Positions 44,613 through 53,290 of a stretch of 64,000 bases of DNA are shown here, one piece after another (position 1 is the first letter of the stretch; every line of letters begins with the position of its first letter). A program made the translations under genes and the position numbers. Under the pieces are notes generated by a model. That model worked only from the letters and a program-made list of their open reading frames with translations. It did not search any database and was not told the DNA's origin. This stretch comes from Methanofollis fontis. GTDB taxonomy: Archaea > Halobacteriota > Methanomicrobia > Methanomicrobiales > Methanofollaceae. Where the stretch lies: the NCBI RefSeq assembly GCF_004297185.1, contig NZ_PGCL01000004.1, positions 56,599-120,598 on the forward strand. Reading direction: 5' to 3'.

Positions 44613-45272
44613 ATGATGATACTTGGGATTTATGGAACAGGGGGCCTTGGTAGAGAAGTCTTGGAACTCGCTAAACAAATTAATAATGTACAACACAGGT
44701 GGAATCAGATATTCTTTATTGATGATTTTAGAGATGAGAAGAATTTTCAAAATTGTCAAGTTACTTCATTTCAGGAACTAAAACAGATTAACAATCACGA
44801 TGACATCGAAATTATCGTCGCAGTGGGTGAACCTAAAAATAGAAAGATGTTAGCTGAAACACTTCAAACTGAGGGATATAAATTTGCAACACTTATCCAC
44901 CCCAACGTCCACATCCCTGCGTCAACAGAAATAGGCGGTGGTACAGTGATTTGCGCTCAAGCCATAATATCTTGCGATGTTGTAATTGGGAAGAATGTTT
45001 ATATTCAGCCCAATGCGTTAGTTGGTCATAACACGGTTATCGCAGACAACACGATTATTTCTGGCTTAGTACATGTTGCAGGGTCGTGCCACATAGGCCA
45101 TGAATCGTATATTGGAATGAATGCTTGTGTAAAAGAAGGTCTAAAGATAGGCAACGAGGTTATTATCGGTATAGCTTCAGTCGTTGTTCGTGAGATTCCT
45201 GATACAGTAATTGCATTAGGAAATCCGGCAAGACCTATGAAAACCAATGAAGACAAAAAAGTGTTTAAATAA
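44613..45272 (+). CDS. Sugar acetyltransferase of the NeuD/PglD/VioB type
   Basis: 219 residues. N-terminal Rossmann-like part with ILGIYGTGGLGREVLELAKQ and FIDDF; C-terminal left-handed beta helix of hexapeptide repeats (IGGGTVICAQAIISCDVVIG, IQPNALVGHNTVIADNTIIS, GNEVIIGIASVVVREIPD) and the ending ALGNPARPMK. Such enzymes N-acetylate the 4-amino group of UDP- or dTDP-4-amino-6-deoxy sugars. The VioA-like aminotransferase at 53.6 kb would provide the substrate. It is the only rightward gene between the flippase and the acyl-carrier block. Confidence 0.85.
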   Translation: MMILGIYGTGGLGREVLELAKQINNVQHRWNQIFFIDDFRDEKNFQNCQVTSFQELKQINNHDDIEIIVAVGEPKNRKMLAETLQTEGYKFATLIHPNVHIPASTEIGGGTVICAQAIISCDVVIGKNVYIQPNALVGHNTVIADNTIISGLVHVAGSCHIGHESYIGMNACVKEGLKIGNEVIIGIASVVVREIPDTVIALGNPARPMKTNEDKKVFK

Positions 45273-45279
45273 TAGTATA

Positions 45280-46248
45280 TTAGACAACATACATATCAAA
45301 TATCTTTTCCGCAATTCCCTTCGCAGTCAAACCATAATGTTCTAGCATCCATTTGTATTCACCGGCTTTCCCAAATGTATCAGGAACACCGATAAACAAC
45401 TGTGGCGGGGCACTATGCAGTGTTGTCTTATATTCGGCAACTGCTCCACCCAACCCACCAACAACACTGTGTTCTTCCACAGTTATGATCAGTTTTTTGG
45501 AAACAGCGCGATCAATCACTGATGTATCAAGTGGTTTAATAGTATGCATATCAACAACCTCAGCCTCAATATCGTGTTCTGCAAGATACTCAGCGGCACA
45601 CAGGCTCTCATACACCATAGTTCCGGTCGCAATAATCGTCATGTCATCACCCTCACGAAGGGTAACTGCCCTGCCGATTTCAAATTCATAATTTTCTTTG
45701 TAGACAATTGGAAGATTCATTCCACCTGTAAGACGAATGTATACGGGTCTAGCATACTCAACAGCAGCATTGACAGTTTTTATGATCTCTGCACCATCTG
45801 CGGGTGATAGTAAAGTCATGTTTGGAACAGCACGCATTAATGCCATGTCTTCAATTCCATAATGCGTGTTTCCAAACATACCCATTTCAAAACCGCTCCC
45901 AACACCAACCAGAATTATCGGGAACTGCATATATCCCATATTCAGCCGAATCTGCTCATAACTTCGCATGGCAAGGAAATTGGAAAATGTTGTTGCAAAC
46001 ACACAATTTCCTTCTTTCGCCATTCCCGCTGCAACACCGACCATGTTTGATTCTGCAATACCCAGATTATAGAATTTGTTAGGATGCACATTCATGAATC
46101 TTCCAAGACCGGAAGTATTGCCTAGGTCTGCACTCAGAACAACTAAATCTTCTTTGGAGGAGGCTAAATCAAGAAGAGCAGACCCCAATGTTCCGCGTGA
46201 ACCGAGTTTTGACCAAGTTCTGACATTCTTTGATGATATATCAAGCAT
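45280..46248 (-). CDS. Transketolase, C-terminal subunit
   Basis: 322-residue half-transketolase carrying the pyrimidine-binding and C-terminal domains. Seen: VVLSADLGNTSGLGRFMNVH, NLGIAESNMVGVAAGMAKEG with the catalytic-type Glu, VFATTFSNFLAMRSYEQIR, and VEEHSVVGGLGGAVAEYKTT. Together with the N-terminal subunit upstream it forms a TPP enzyme that moves two-carbon ketol units. Its position at the end of an acyl-reductase operon suggests a dedicated, not central-metabolic, role. The start overlaps the upstream stop. Confidence 0.9.
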   Translation of the reverse strand: MLDISSKNVRTWSKLGSRGTLGSALLDLASSKEDLVVLSADLGNTSGLGRFMNVHPNKFYNLGIAESNMVGVAAGMAKEGNCVFATTFSNFLAMRSYEQIRLNMGYMQFPIILVGVGSGFEMGMFGNTHYGIEDMALMRAVPNMTLLSPADGAEIIKTVNAAVEYARPVYIRLTGGMNLPIVYKENYEFEIGRAVTLREGDDMTIIATGTMVYESLCAAEYLAEHDIEAEVVDMHTIKPLDTSVIDRAVSKKLIITVEEHSVVGGLGGAVAEYKTTLHSAPPQLFIGVPDTFGKAGEYKWMLEHYGLTAKGIAEKIFDMYVV

Positions 46249-47078
46249 TACTTTGCCTCCAATTCAGATAACGCAAGTTCATACTGTTCACTTGAGAGGT
46301 GATTATGATGCCATGAATTATTGTTTTCCATGAAAGAGACTCCGTGACCTTTTATGGTATGAGCAAGAATGACAGTTGGTTTTCGTTCCTGTTTTATTGC
46401 ATGAAAGGCATTGTACAAACTCTCAATATCATGACCATCTGCTTCAATTACATTCCACCCAAATGAACTCCATTTTTCGCGGAAATTGCCCATATTGAGA
46501 ATTTTAGCAGATTGACCATCACTTTGCATACCATTTAAATCTACAATAGCGATCAGGTTATCAAGTCTAAAATGAGATGCGGACATTGCAGTTTCCCAGA
46601 TTGTTCCTTCATTACATTCACCATCTCCAAGTAAAACATAGGTCTTGTATTTATCCCCATTCTTCTTTGCGGAAAGAGCTATCCCTTCTCCGACAGACAG
46701 TGCATTGCCTAAACTCCCGCTGGAAACTTCGATACCAAGTGATAGATTCATTGAAGGCTGCCCCGGCAGGTCGCCTCCATTTTTCTGGTAAGTGAAAAGT
46801 AACTCTTCTGAAAAAAATCCAGTGTCGCATAATGCTGCATATAATGCAAGCGCCCCATGACCTTTTCCAATAAGAAAACGATCTCTCTCCTGCGATACTG
46901 GGTTTTTTGGATTAAGATTCATCACGTCACCATAGAGAACAGCTATAATTTCATTACATGATAACGCGGGAGCGATATGAGCACCATTATTGCCAACCTG
47001 ATAAGCAAGTTTGATGATATTCAGGCGCATGCGTTTTGACATTGCATTTAAGTCGTTTAATCTAGCTTGAGGCTGCAT
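46248..47078 (-). CDS. Transketolase, N-terminal (TPP-binding) subunit
   Basis: 276 residues. TPP motif LLGDGECNEGTIWETAMSA followed by AIVDLNGMQSDGQ (the GDG...N motif), plus GHGALALYAALCDTGFFSEE and PGQPSMNLSLGIEVSSGSLG, all typical of the N-terminal transketolase half. The C-terminal half is the next gene (overlap of one base). Split transketolases occur in archaea and bacteria; this one is AT-rich and sits in the acyl-carrier operon. Confidence 0.9.
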   Translation of the reverse strand: MQPQARLNDLNAMSKRMRLNIIKLAYQVGNNGAHIAPALSCNEIIAVLYGDVMNLNPKNPVSQERDRFLIGKGHGALALYAALCDTGFFSEELLFTYQKNGGDLPGQPSMNLSLGIEVSSGSLGNALSVGEGIALSAKKNGDKYKTYVLLGDGECNEGTIWETAMSASHFRLDNLIAIVDLNGMQSDGQSAKILNMGNFREKWSSFGWNVIEADGHDIESLYNAFHAIKQERKPTVILAHTIKGHGVSFMENNNSWHHNHLSSEQYELALSELEAK

Positions 47079-47084
47079 GACCAG

Positions 47085-47834
47085 TCATCTCCTTAATCCA
47101 CCGTCAACACGAATAACCTGACCCGTTATATAACTTGATAAATCGGATGCTAAGAATAAGGCAGTGTTTGCAATATCCATTGGTTTTCCCATCCTGTGCA
47201 ACATTGTCTTCGAAACAGTCTCTGCAATAACCGCGTCAGACATACTTTCGGCGACCATATCTGTACTTGTTATCCCAGGAGCGATACAGTTTGCACGGAT
47301 TCCCTTTTCTCCAAGTTCTGCTGCTATTGTTTTGGTAGAACAGAGCAGTGCTGCTTTACTTGCACCATAAACTCCACGCCCAGGATTCGAATCAATTGCT
47401 GCAGATGAAGATAGATTAACAATGTTCCCTCCACCATATTTTACCATCATTTTTACAATATACTGGGTCAATATAAGAGGTGCAAAGTAATTTATCTGAA
47501 ATACTTCATGCGTTTTTTCCAGTGATGTCATCTGAAACAAAGCATTATAGGTTATCCCTGCGTTATTCACCAAAATATCAACTTGTTGTTTTGATGAGAT
47601 AATAGCCTTAGCAGCATTTTTGATCTGTTCCATGTCTGCGAAATCAACATAGATGGGGGTGATAGTCACTTCATATTTTTTAGAGAGGGAGGTAATAAGA
47701 TTAGTAAATTCATCATTTTCTTTTCTAACGAGAGCCCATATATCTGCACCATTCTCTGCGAAGGTTTCAAGGATTGCTTTCCCAATACCTCGATTACATC
47801 CGGTAATTACTGCCGTTTTTCCTTTTAATAGCAC
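47085..47834 (-). CDS. FabG-like short-chain dehydrogenase/reductase 1
   Basis: 249-residue classical SDR. Cofactor motif TGCNRGIGKAILETFAENGA, NNAGITYNALFQM, catalytic Ser/Tyr/Lys in NLSSSAAID and YGASKAALLCSTK, and the C-terminal FLASDLSSYITGQVIRVDGG. It is like 3-oxoacyl-ACP reductases, fitting the ACP encoded in the same operon, though sugar-ketone reduction is also possible. About half identical in pattern to the next gene upstream, so the pair arose by duplication or works on related ketones. Confidence 0.88.
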   Translation of the reverse strand: MLLKGKTAVITGCNRGIGKAILETFAENGADIWALVRKENDEFTNLITSLSKKYEVTITPIYVDFADMEQIKNAAKAIISSKQQVDILVNNAGITYNALFQMTSLEKTHEVFQINYFAPLILTQYIVKMMVKYGGGNIVNLSSSAAIDSNPGRGVYGASKAALLCSTKTIAAELGEKGIRANCIAPGITSTDMVAESMSDAVIAETVSKTMLHRMGKPMDIANTALFLASDLSSYITGQVIRVDGGLRR

Positions 47835-47835
47835 A

Positions 47836-48582
47836 TTAACACCCTATTCCACCATCAATGCGTATTACCTGCCCTGTGACGTATTCTGACAAATCACTGC
47901 CAAGATAAAGGAGAACTTTGGCAACTTCTTCTTTTGTTCCAAGTCTGGGTATTGATGCAGGAGCAATTAATTCAGTTTTAATTTCATCAGAGAGGGAGCG
48001 TGTCATATCGGTATCAATAACTCCTGGTGCAACTGCATTTACACGAATGCCCGATGAACCGAGTTCCAATGCCATAGTCTTTGTAGCCCCGATGAGAGCT
48101 GCTTTCGCTGCGGAATAGGCAATTTGGCCGGCATTTCCATCAATTCCGGCGATAGATGAAATGTTAATGATACTGCCTGATTTCTGTTTAAGCATGACTC
48201 TTACAATGCTTTGCGTTATCAGCATCTGAGAAAAGAAATCTACTTCAAAAACATCCCGCATTTTTGCGATACTTGTCATCTGGAATAACGCATTGGAGGT
48301 CATTCCAGCGTTATTTACTAGAATATCAATAGGTTGCTTTGCAGAAAGTATTTTTTTCATACCTGATTTTATGGCATTTTCATCCATTAAATCAAAATAT
48401 ATTGGAGTGATGGATATATCATATTTTTTTGCGATTTTCTCTATATGTGAGGAAAATTCAACATCTTCGATCTGTGCACAGGCAAATATATTTGCTCTGT
48501 TTTCTGCAAACAGATCCATTGTTGTCCGCCCTATTCCCCGAAGGCAACCAGTAATTACCGCTGTTTTTCCTTTTAATAACAT
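47836..48582 (-). CDS. FabG-like short-chain dehydrogenase/reductase 2
   Basis: 248 residues with TGCLRGIGRTTMDLFAENRA, NNAGMTSNALFQMTSIAKMR, NISSIAGIDGNAGQIAYSAA then KAALIGATKTMALELGSSG, and LYLGSDLSEYVTGQVIRIDG. Complete SDR catalytic set. One base separates it from the paralogue downstream and two bases from the LuxC-like gene upstream, so it is surely cotranscribed. Probably reduces a keto group on an ACP- or sugar-bound intermediate of this pathway. Confidence 0.88.
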   Translation of the reverse strand: MLLKGKTAVITGCLRGIGRTTMDLFAENRANIFACAQIEDVEFSSHIEKIAKKYDISITPIYFDLMDENAIKSGMKKILSAKQPIDILVNNAGMTSNALFQMTSIAKMRDVFEVDFFSQMLITQSIVRVMLKQKSGSIINISSIAGIDGNAGQIAYSAAKAALIGATKTMALELGSSGIRVNAVAPGVIDTDMTRSLSDEIKTELIAPASIPRLGTKEEVAKVLLYLGSDLSEYVTGQVIRIDGGIGC

Positions 48583-48584
48583 TT

Positions 48585-49772
48585 TTACCTCACGTCAATA
48601 ATTCTTGATAGTGTTTTAATCAAATCATAACCGTCCCAGATGACATCAATATCCAGTGCCTGACCAATCGGGACAATGCGGTCAATTCCTTTCAACTGAT
48701 TCTTTGTTACAAATTCAGATAACTCTGGCGGGGATAACCCATAGTAAACTAACGTCTGATATTTTTCATTCACGATGTGCGCTATCTCAGCCAAATCGTC
48801 ACAGTGATACTGATAGAAATACCCACAGATCCCTCTGAAATTATCTACTGTATCAGGAAGTTCAGTTAAATCAGCAATATACAGGATATTCCCGTAGCGT
48901 GAAACAGCAGAGACATACTTATTTTCAATAGCTTCAGAACAAAGCTTCGTGTACTTGTCAACTGCCGAGACCGGCTGGAGATCATACTTTCTTGATGCAA
49001 AATCTGCAACTGCATTCCAGAACTTTTTCTGTGCTTCCTTGCAGGCATCACCCCTCCACACAATCAACTGTGGAGAGGAGCATGCATTTTGGTCCATCAG
49101 ATAGGTATCATTGTAGAAAGCATTGGCAAGTCTCTTAATCTCTTTTGTATCTGCATCCATCACCGCATCACTGTCAATTACTGCACAAGAATACCGGTCA
49201 GAGAAGGCAATATCTACACCTCGCGAAGGAAGTGCAAACTTTCTGATGTATGCGATTGTTCCATCCCCTCCCCAGATAATCCTTCCCTGTGCAATTGATG
49301 AAAAATATGCTGTGATCTCATCTTCATGCCCATATTTCACAAATGCGGTGGAGGCATGAATGTCACCGTATTTTTCATCGGTGATGAGTATTTTTACTGC
49401 ATTGCAGACAATGTCAGTCTGAGGAGAAGTTTTTGATGGAACCCGCACGATGTTTCCATTCCCTGCTAAAAGACCAAAGACGTAGGAAAATGCAAAATTG
49501 ATGGGGACATTTGATGGAGAAATGTGAAATATGATGCCACGTCCAAGCCGAATCTTCCTATCAACAAAAGATTCTTTCTTTTTCAAAATATTTGCCTTAC
49601 GACAGAAATATGCGAAGGATGCAATATCTGGATATTGTGTGGCAGATTTATCCTTCAGTAATGTCTGAGATAAATCACTTAGAAAACTGCATACCACATC
49701 AGAATACGGTTCAAACACTCTGTATTCGGGAATTTTGTCTCCTACGAGCCAGGTAATATTATCGTTTTTCAT
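48585..49772 (-). CDS. LuxC-like acyl reductase (aldehyde-forming)
   Basis: 395 residues from ATG 49772. Aldehyde-dehydrogenase-superfamily protein of the LuxC type: GIIFHISPSNVPINFAFSYV (cofactor region), NGNIVRVPSKTSPQTD, IIWGGDGTIAYIRKF, and the catalytic Cys in LMDQNACSSPQLIVW. LuxC takes an acyl group from LuxE and reduces it with NADPH to a free aldehyde. It overlaps the LuxE-like gene by 14 bases, so the two proteins are coupled as in lux operons. No luciferase subunits are present. Frames further upstream lie inside the LuxE gene. Confidence 0.87.
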   Translation of the reverse strand: MKNDNITWLVGDKIPEYRVFEPYSDVVCSFLSDLSQTLLKDKSATQYPDIASFAYFCRKANILKKKESFVDRKIRLGRGIIFHISPSNVPINFAFSYVFGLLAGNGNIVRVPSKTSPQTDIVCNAVKILITDEKYGDIHASTAFVKYGHEDEITAYFSSIAQGRIIWGGDGTIAYIRKFALPSRGVDIAFSDRYSCAVIDSDAVMDADTKEIKRLANAFYNDTYLMDQNACSSPQLIVWRGDACKEAQKKFWNAVADFASRKYDLQPVSAVDKYTKLCSEAIENKYVSAVSRYGNILYIADLTELPDTVDNFRGICGYFYQYHCDDLAEIAHIVNEKYQTLVYYGLSPPELSEFVTKNQLKGIDRIVPIGQALDIDVIWDGYDLIKTLSRIIDVR

Positions 49773-50838
49773 AGGTGTCACTGCATCCCCGTAGCTCTGT
49801 ATTTTTAATTCTCCCATGGATAATAAATGTCTTACCGCGTCGTCCACAGGGGCAGTCATCCTCGCCGGTAAGTTCACCAATATCTTCGGTTAAAATGCTG
49901 TGTCCGGGATAACTTTCCGGTAACAGTGAAATCAACTGCACAAGTCCTCTCTCTTCAACTCCACATGCTGAAAAATCATCAGGATTTCTGATAATCACAT
50001 CAGAGTAGTTTGAAGCATGAAGCCGTCCGCACTCGCACTCCATAAAGATGGAGCCTGTCTGTTCAACCATCCCGTAATAATTCAGAACAGTAATGTTTCC
50101 GCAACGGCTTATGAGTGATTTTTTAAATGTCTCATTATCCACCTGTTGGTCAATAAGTTTCTTCCATCCGCCGCCATGGATCAAAACCGCACCGTCTAAA
50201 GGCAGTTTTACATCCAACCGCTCAAGAGCCTTGAAAAAATGCTCCCAGATAATTGAGGTGAACCCAAACAGCAGTACTGGTTCGTTTGGATATTTCGCCA
50301 GAAATGCATTAACTGAATCAAGGTCAAGGTTCATCTCCTCATCAAGAGCATACGTGGCTCCTCTGCCAACCATAGAAAAACCAATAATTCCCGCACCACG
50401 GGCAGAAAACATATTTCTGTCTTTTAAAGCAGATTTGGAATCTATAATCAACATTGGTCTGCGTTGACTTCCCAAGAACTCAGAACAGATTTTTGCAAGA
50501 ACCTTTGTCTGATTGGTTGACGTAGTTCTGTCAAGATAAATTTTTGAAACTTTCTGACCAGTAGTCCCTGATGATGTCATCGTTTTTACAATTTCTTCGT
50601 GTGGGACATTCAGCAAATTAAAGTCCTTGAACAATCTGACTGGAAGAAAAGGATAGTCTTCTTTCTTATGTGACACATTAGGATAAAAATTCAGAATCTG
50701 TAATATTCGTTTATAATAGTCGCAGTTATCATAACTGTTCTTCGTCAGTTCAAAAAGAGATTTGGCATACAACTCACTCTTCTCATCTTTGCTCAGTGAG
50801 AACGGAGCCGCTGATAATAACTCATCAACCGCAGACAC
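49759..50838 (-). CDS. LuxE-like acyl-protein synthetase
   Basis: 359-residue member of the LuxE acyl-protein synthetase family. Typical are the ATP-binding TMTSSGTTGQKVSKIYLDR, FGFTSIIWEHFFKAL, LIHGGGWKKL, NYYGMVEQTGSIFMECECGR, and the tail CPCGRRGKTFIIHGRIKNTE followed by LRGCSD, whose Cys is the acyl-accepting residue in LuxE. It would hold an acyl group as a thioester and pass it to LuxC. The gene abuts the acyl ligase (shared ATG/stop base). Confidence 0.87.
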   Translation of the reverse strand: MSAVDELLSAAPFSLSKDEKSELYAKSLFELTKNSYDNCDYYKRILQILNFYPNVSHKKEDYPFLPVRLFKDFNLLNVPHEEIVKTMTSSGTTGQKVSKIYLDRTTSTNQTKVLAKICSEFLGSQRRPMLIIDSKSALKDRNMFSARGAGIIGFSMVGRGATYALDEEMNLDLDSVNAFLAKYPNEPVLLFGFTSIIWEHFFKALERLDVKLPLDGAVLIHGGGWKKLIDQQVDNETFKKSLISRCGNITVLNYYGMVEQTGSIFMECECGRLHASNYSDVIIRNPDDFSACGVEERGLVQLISLLPESYPGHSILTEDIGELTGEDDCPCGRRGKTFIIHGRIKNTELRGCSDTYEKR

Positions 50839-52244
50839 TACATCTCCTCCAGATTCGCATATAAAATTTTACCTGATTCGTTTCTTGGAATTGATTCGAT
50901 GTACACTGAGGTAAATGCCGCAGGATTCAGGCCGGTTTTTCCACTGACAAAATGCTTTACATTTTCCAATTGACGTTTATCCGTGACAAATATTTTCATG
51001 TGGTCATCAACGCCACCAACTGCACAGTCATAGCCCTTTGATTTTAGCAGACCTTCTACTTCATCGAGATTCACACGGTTGCCAAATATCTTTAGGAATC
51101 GTTTTTTGCGACCGACGATATAAAAAAATCCCTCCTCATCAAACTCCGCCATGTCACCAGTTTGCAAAACACCATAATTTTCATCACCCTTTGCCAAATC
51201 TTCAATCGACTCTGCATAGCCAAGGGTGACATTGTCTCCTTCATATTCCAACTCGCCAGTAACATGTGGTGTTGTAATCTCCTCACCATTGGGATCAATC
51301 AGAGTAAACTTGCCGTGAGGAATTGCAATACCTATACTGCCTGCTTTTATAATTGCATATTCCCATGGAAGGTAAGACATGCGTGCAGTCGCTTCAGACT
51401 GCCCATACATGACAATGAATTTCTTTTCCTGCTTTGCACAGATTTCCGAAAATTCAAGTGAGAGTTCTTTGGAAAGTTTGCCCCCAGCCTGTGTCAGATA
51501 TGTGAGAGACGGCAAATCCATTCTATCAAACCTGAGTTTTTTCAGCATTTCATAGGTATAGGGCACTCCACCGAATGTTGTTGCTTTCTGTTCTTTTAAC
51601 AGAGACCAGAATGATTTGCTCATGAGAGACGCATCGGTCAGAATAACTGTTGCACCTGCTGCAAAGTGAGTGTGAAGAATAGAGAGACCGTAGGTGTAAC
51701 TCAGAGGAAGTGTGGTTATCGCACGGTCGATTTCTGTGATGCTGAGGTATTCAATAATCGAATTGGTATTGCTCTCAATATTTTTGTAGGACTGACGGAC
51801 GAGTTTTGGACTGCCTGTACTGCCAGATGTAGTTAAGAGAAGCGCAAGTTCATCATAAAGTTCATGCACGATATTGTATCTGGTTTTGTTGAGTTCGTAA
51901 TTTCCATATGCATAACTGAGAGTTCCTTTTGCAAAATTTTTTGGAGCCCATACATAGGAAGGCTGATAAGTACGTTCCAGTTCAGTGTAAAGGGCTGTGT
52001 CAATATCAGGATTAATTAAAATAGGGACAATTTGCGCTCGTAAAAAACCGATATAACCTGCTACTGATTCAAAATTATTGTTGCAGACACAAAAAACGAG
52101 ACATCTTTTTTCAATCGTTCCAGCGACTTTGTCTGCCACGGATAGCAATGTGTGATAAGAGATTTCAACTCCTGCATTAGTTATGAGGGCAGTTTTATTT
52201 CCATACTGATCAAGGGAGTTGAAAAAAGTAAATGTCATGGGCAC
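50838..52244 (-). CDS. AMP-forming acyl ligase (acyl-ACP/CoA synthetase)
   Basis: 468-residue ANL-superfamily adenylating enzyme. A3 motif LLLTTSGSTGSPKLVRQSYK, A5 VMYGQSEATARMSYL, A7 TGDMAEFDEEGFFYIVGRKK, A8 RFLKIFGNRVNLDEVE and the catalytic A10 Lys in NESGKILYANLEEM. It is short for the family, with a compact N-terminal domain. It should activate a carboxylic acid as the adenylate and load it on the ACP encoded immediately upstream. Which acid is unknown; the active-site code cannot be read by eye. Confidence 0.87.
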   Translation of the reverse strand: MPMTFTFFNSLDQYGNKTALITNAGVEISYHTLLSVADKVAGTIEKRCLVFCVCNNNFESVAGYIGFLRAQIVPILINPDIDTALYTELERTYQPSYVWAPKNFAKGTLSYAYGNYELNKTRYNIVHELYDELALLLTTSGSTGSPKLVRQSYKNIESNTNSIIEYLSITEIDRAITTLPLSYTYGLSILHTHFAAGATVILTDASLMSKSFWSLLKEQKATTFGGVPYTYEMLKKLRFDRMDLPSLTYLTQAGGKLSKELSLEFSEICAKQEKKFIVMYGQSEATARMSYLPWEYAIIKAGSIGIAIPHGKFTLIDPNGEEITTPHVTGELEYEGDNVTLGYAESIEDLAKGDENYGVLQTGDMAEFDEEGFFYIVGRKKRFLKIFGNRVNLDEVEGLLKSKGYDCAVGGVDDHMKIFVTDKRQLENVKHFVSGKTGLNPAAFTSVYIESIPRNESGKILYANLEEM

Positions 52245-52265
52245 TACCTGAATGTATTGAGTTGG

Positions 52266-52511
52266 TTAGAACTCCATACCATATTTTGCAAGAATTTCCC
52301 GTCCTTTTTCATAAGATGAGAGATCAATGATATCATCTGTTTCCATCATGATATCAAAGGTGTCTTCGAGTTCGGCGATTAAACTCATGTGACCAACCGA
52401 GTCCCATTCGGGGATACTCTGATACTTTAAGTCTGCATTGAGTTTTGATTCGTCGATTCCAAACGCCTCTTGGAAGGCGTTGTTGTATTTTTCCAAATTT
52501 GACAAGCTCAT
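52266..52511 (-). CDS. Acyl carrier protein
   Basis: 81 residues from ATG 52511. The 4'-phosphopantetheine attachment Ser is in IPEWDSVGHMSLIAELEDTF (DSVGHM, family pattern DSL/DS.xxM), followed by helix III ending ILAKYGMEF. Small, acidic and helical as usual. ACPs are rare in archaea, which lack type II fatty acid synthesis. The holo-ACP synthase gene directly upstream overlaps its 5' part, and the acyl ligase follows after 21 bases. Confidence 0.88.
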   Translation of the reverse strand: MSLSNLEKYNNAFQEAFGIDESKLNADLKYQSIPEWDSVGHMSLIAELEDTFDIMMETDDIIDLSSYEKGREILAKYGMEF

Positions 52512-52938
52512 GACCTCTTTGAATCTGAGTTGTTTTACTATTCTCTTTATATGAACATATAGTTTTTTTTGTATCTGTGTAGAGGATAACAAAAGCAATT
52601 GCGGAGGTTTCTGAGTGGCTTATACTTATATCTGATTTTAAAGATAGGATTTTGTCGTTATTTGTATGGAGTACGAGATAGGGTCTGCCTGTTTTATTAT
52701 TGAATACTTCAATTTTGTTTCTTTCCAGATAGAGGTCGAGACCAGAGAGTGCTTTGATTACAGCTTCTTTTGCAGCAAAGCGTGCGGCAAGGTGCTGCGC
52801 TGGATCTGCTTTGGAGAAGCAGTACGCTTGTTCGTGCGGGGTAAAGCAGAGGTTGAGGAAGGATTTCTTTTGTGTGGTTGGAGCATGGAAGCGGGAGATG
52901 GCGATTATATCAACGCCAGTGAATATTGAAGCACACAT
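52354..52938 (-). CDS. acpS: Holo-ACP synthase (AcpS-type phosphopantetheinyl transferase) with unusual C-terminal extension
   Basis: 194-codon frame. The first 125 residues are a complete AcpS: GVDIIAISRF (metal-binding Asp), HLAARFAAKEAVIKALSG (Glu of the KEA motif), GRPYLVL and SDISISHSETSAIAFVIL. Normal AcpS ends near here. Instead the frame runs on for about 70 residues through the ACP gene in another phase. At 52563-52570 lies an A8 run on the coding strand; one more A would give KKNYMFI and a stop, the usual length. The extension is therefore probably a frame artefact or a recent slip. Role: arming the adjacent ACP. Confidence 0.85.
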   Translation of the reverse strand: MCASIFTGVDIIAISRFHAPTTQKKSFLNLCFTPHEQAYCFSKADPAQHLAARFAAKEAVIKALSGLDLYLERNKIEVFNNKTGRPYLVLHTNNDKILSLKSDISISHSETSAIAFVILYTDTKKTICSYKENSKTTQIQRGHELVKFGKIQQRLPRGVWNRRIKTQCRLKVSEYPRMGLGWSHEFNRRTRRHL

Positions 52939-52971
52939 ATTGGCTATCTACTCCTTATTTTTGACATTTTT

Positions 52972-53196
52972 TTACAGTCTCTGTTTCAAGTGTATCATGC
53001 ATCGGCAGGCACAACTCTTTTGCTCACATTCTGCGCAACTGAATCCCCTTCGAATGGATACTTCCCCTGATAGCAGGAGAACTCCGTTACAATCAGATGT
53101 TATGAACTCACGCATTGTAATGGGAAACATTCCGTCACACAATTTGGAAGTGTAATGAATCTTTTTTGATTCCCAGTTGACTCTATATCCGTCCAT
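52972..53196 (-). CDS. Small cysteine-rich hypothetical protein
   Basis: 74 residues from ATG 53196, which has AAGGAG eight bases upstream. The sequence MDGYRVNWESKKIHYTSKL is followed by SIRRGFSCAECEQKSCACRC, a cluster of five cysteines (CAEC, CACRC) that could bind a metal. It is placed just before the holo-ACP synthase on the same strand and may be the first gene of that operon. I do not recognise a family and it could be a chance frame. Confidence 0.4.
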   Translation of the reverse strand: MDGYRVNWESKKIHYTSKLCDGMFPITMREFITSDCNGVLLLSGEVSIRRGFSCAECEQKSCACRCMIHLKQRL

Positions 53197-53290
53197 AATC
53201 ATTGCTCCTTCATCACCAAATACCTATCTCTGAGGTCATTTTAAAAGGGTTTGCAAAATTTTGTTGTACCCTTATCGGAACATCTTTCTA

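Noticed and set aside
48585..50838. Bioluminescence (lux) operon
   Set aside because: LuxC- and LuxE-like proteins are present but no LuxA/LuxB luciferase, LuxD or flavin reductase; the neighbours are ACP, SDR and transketolase genes in a glycan locus.
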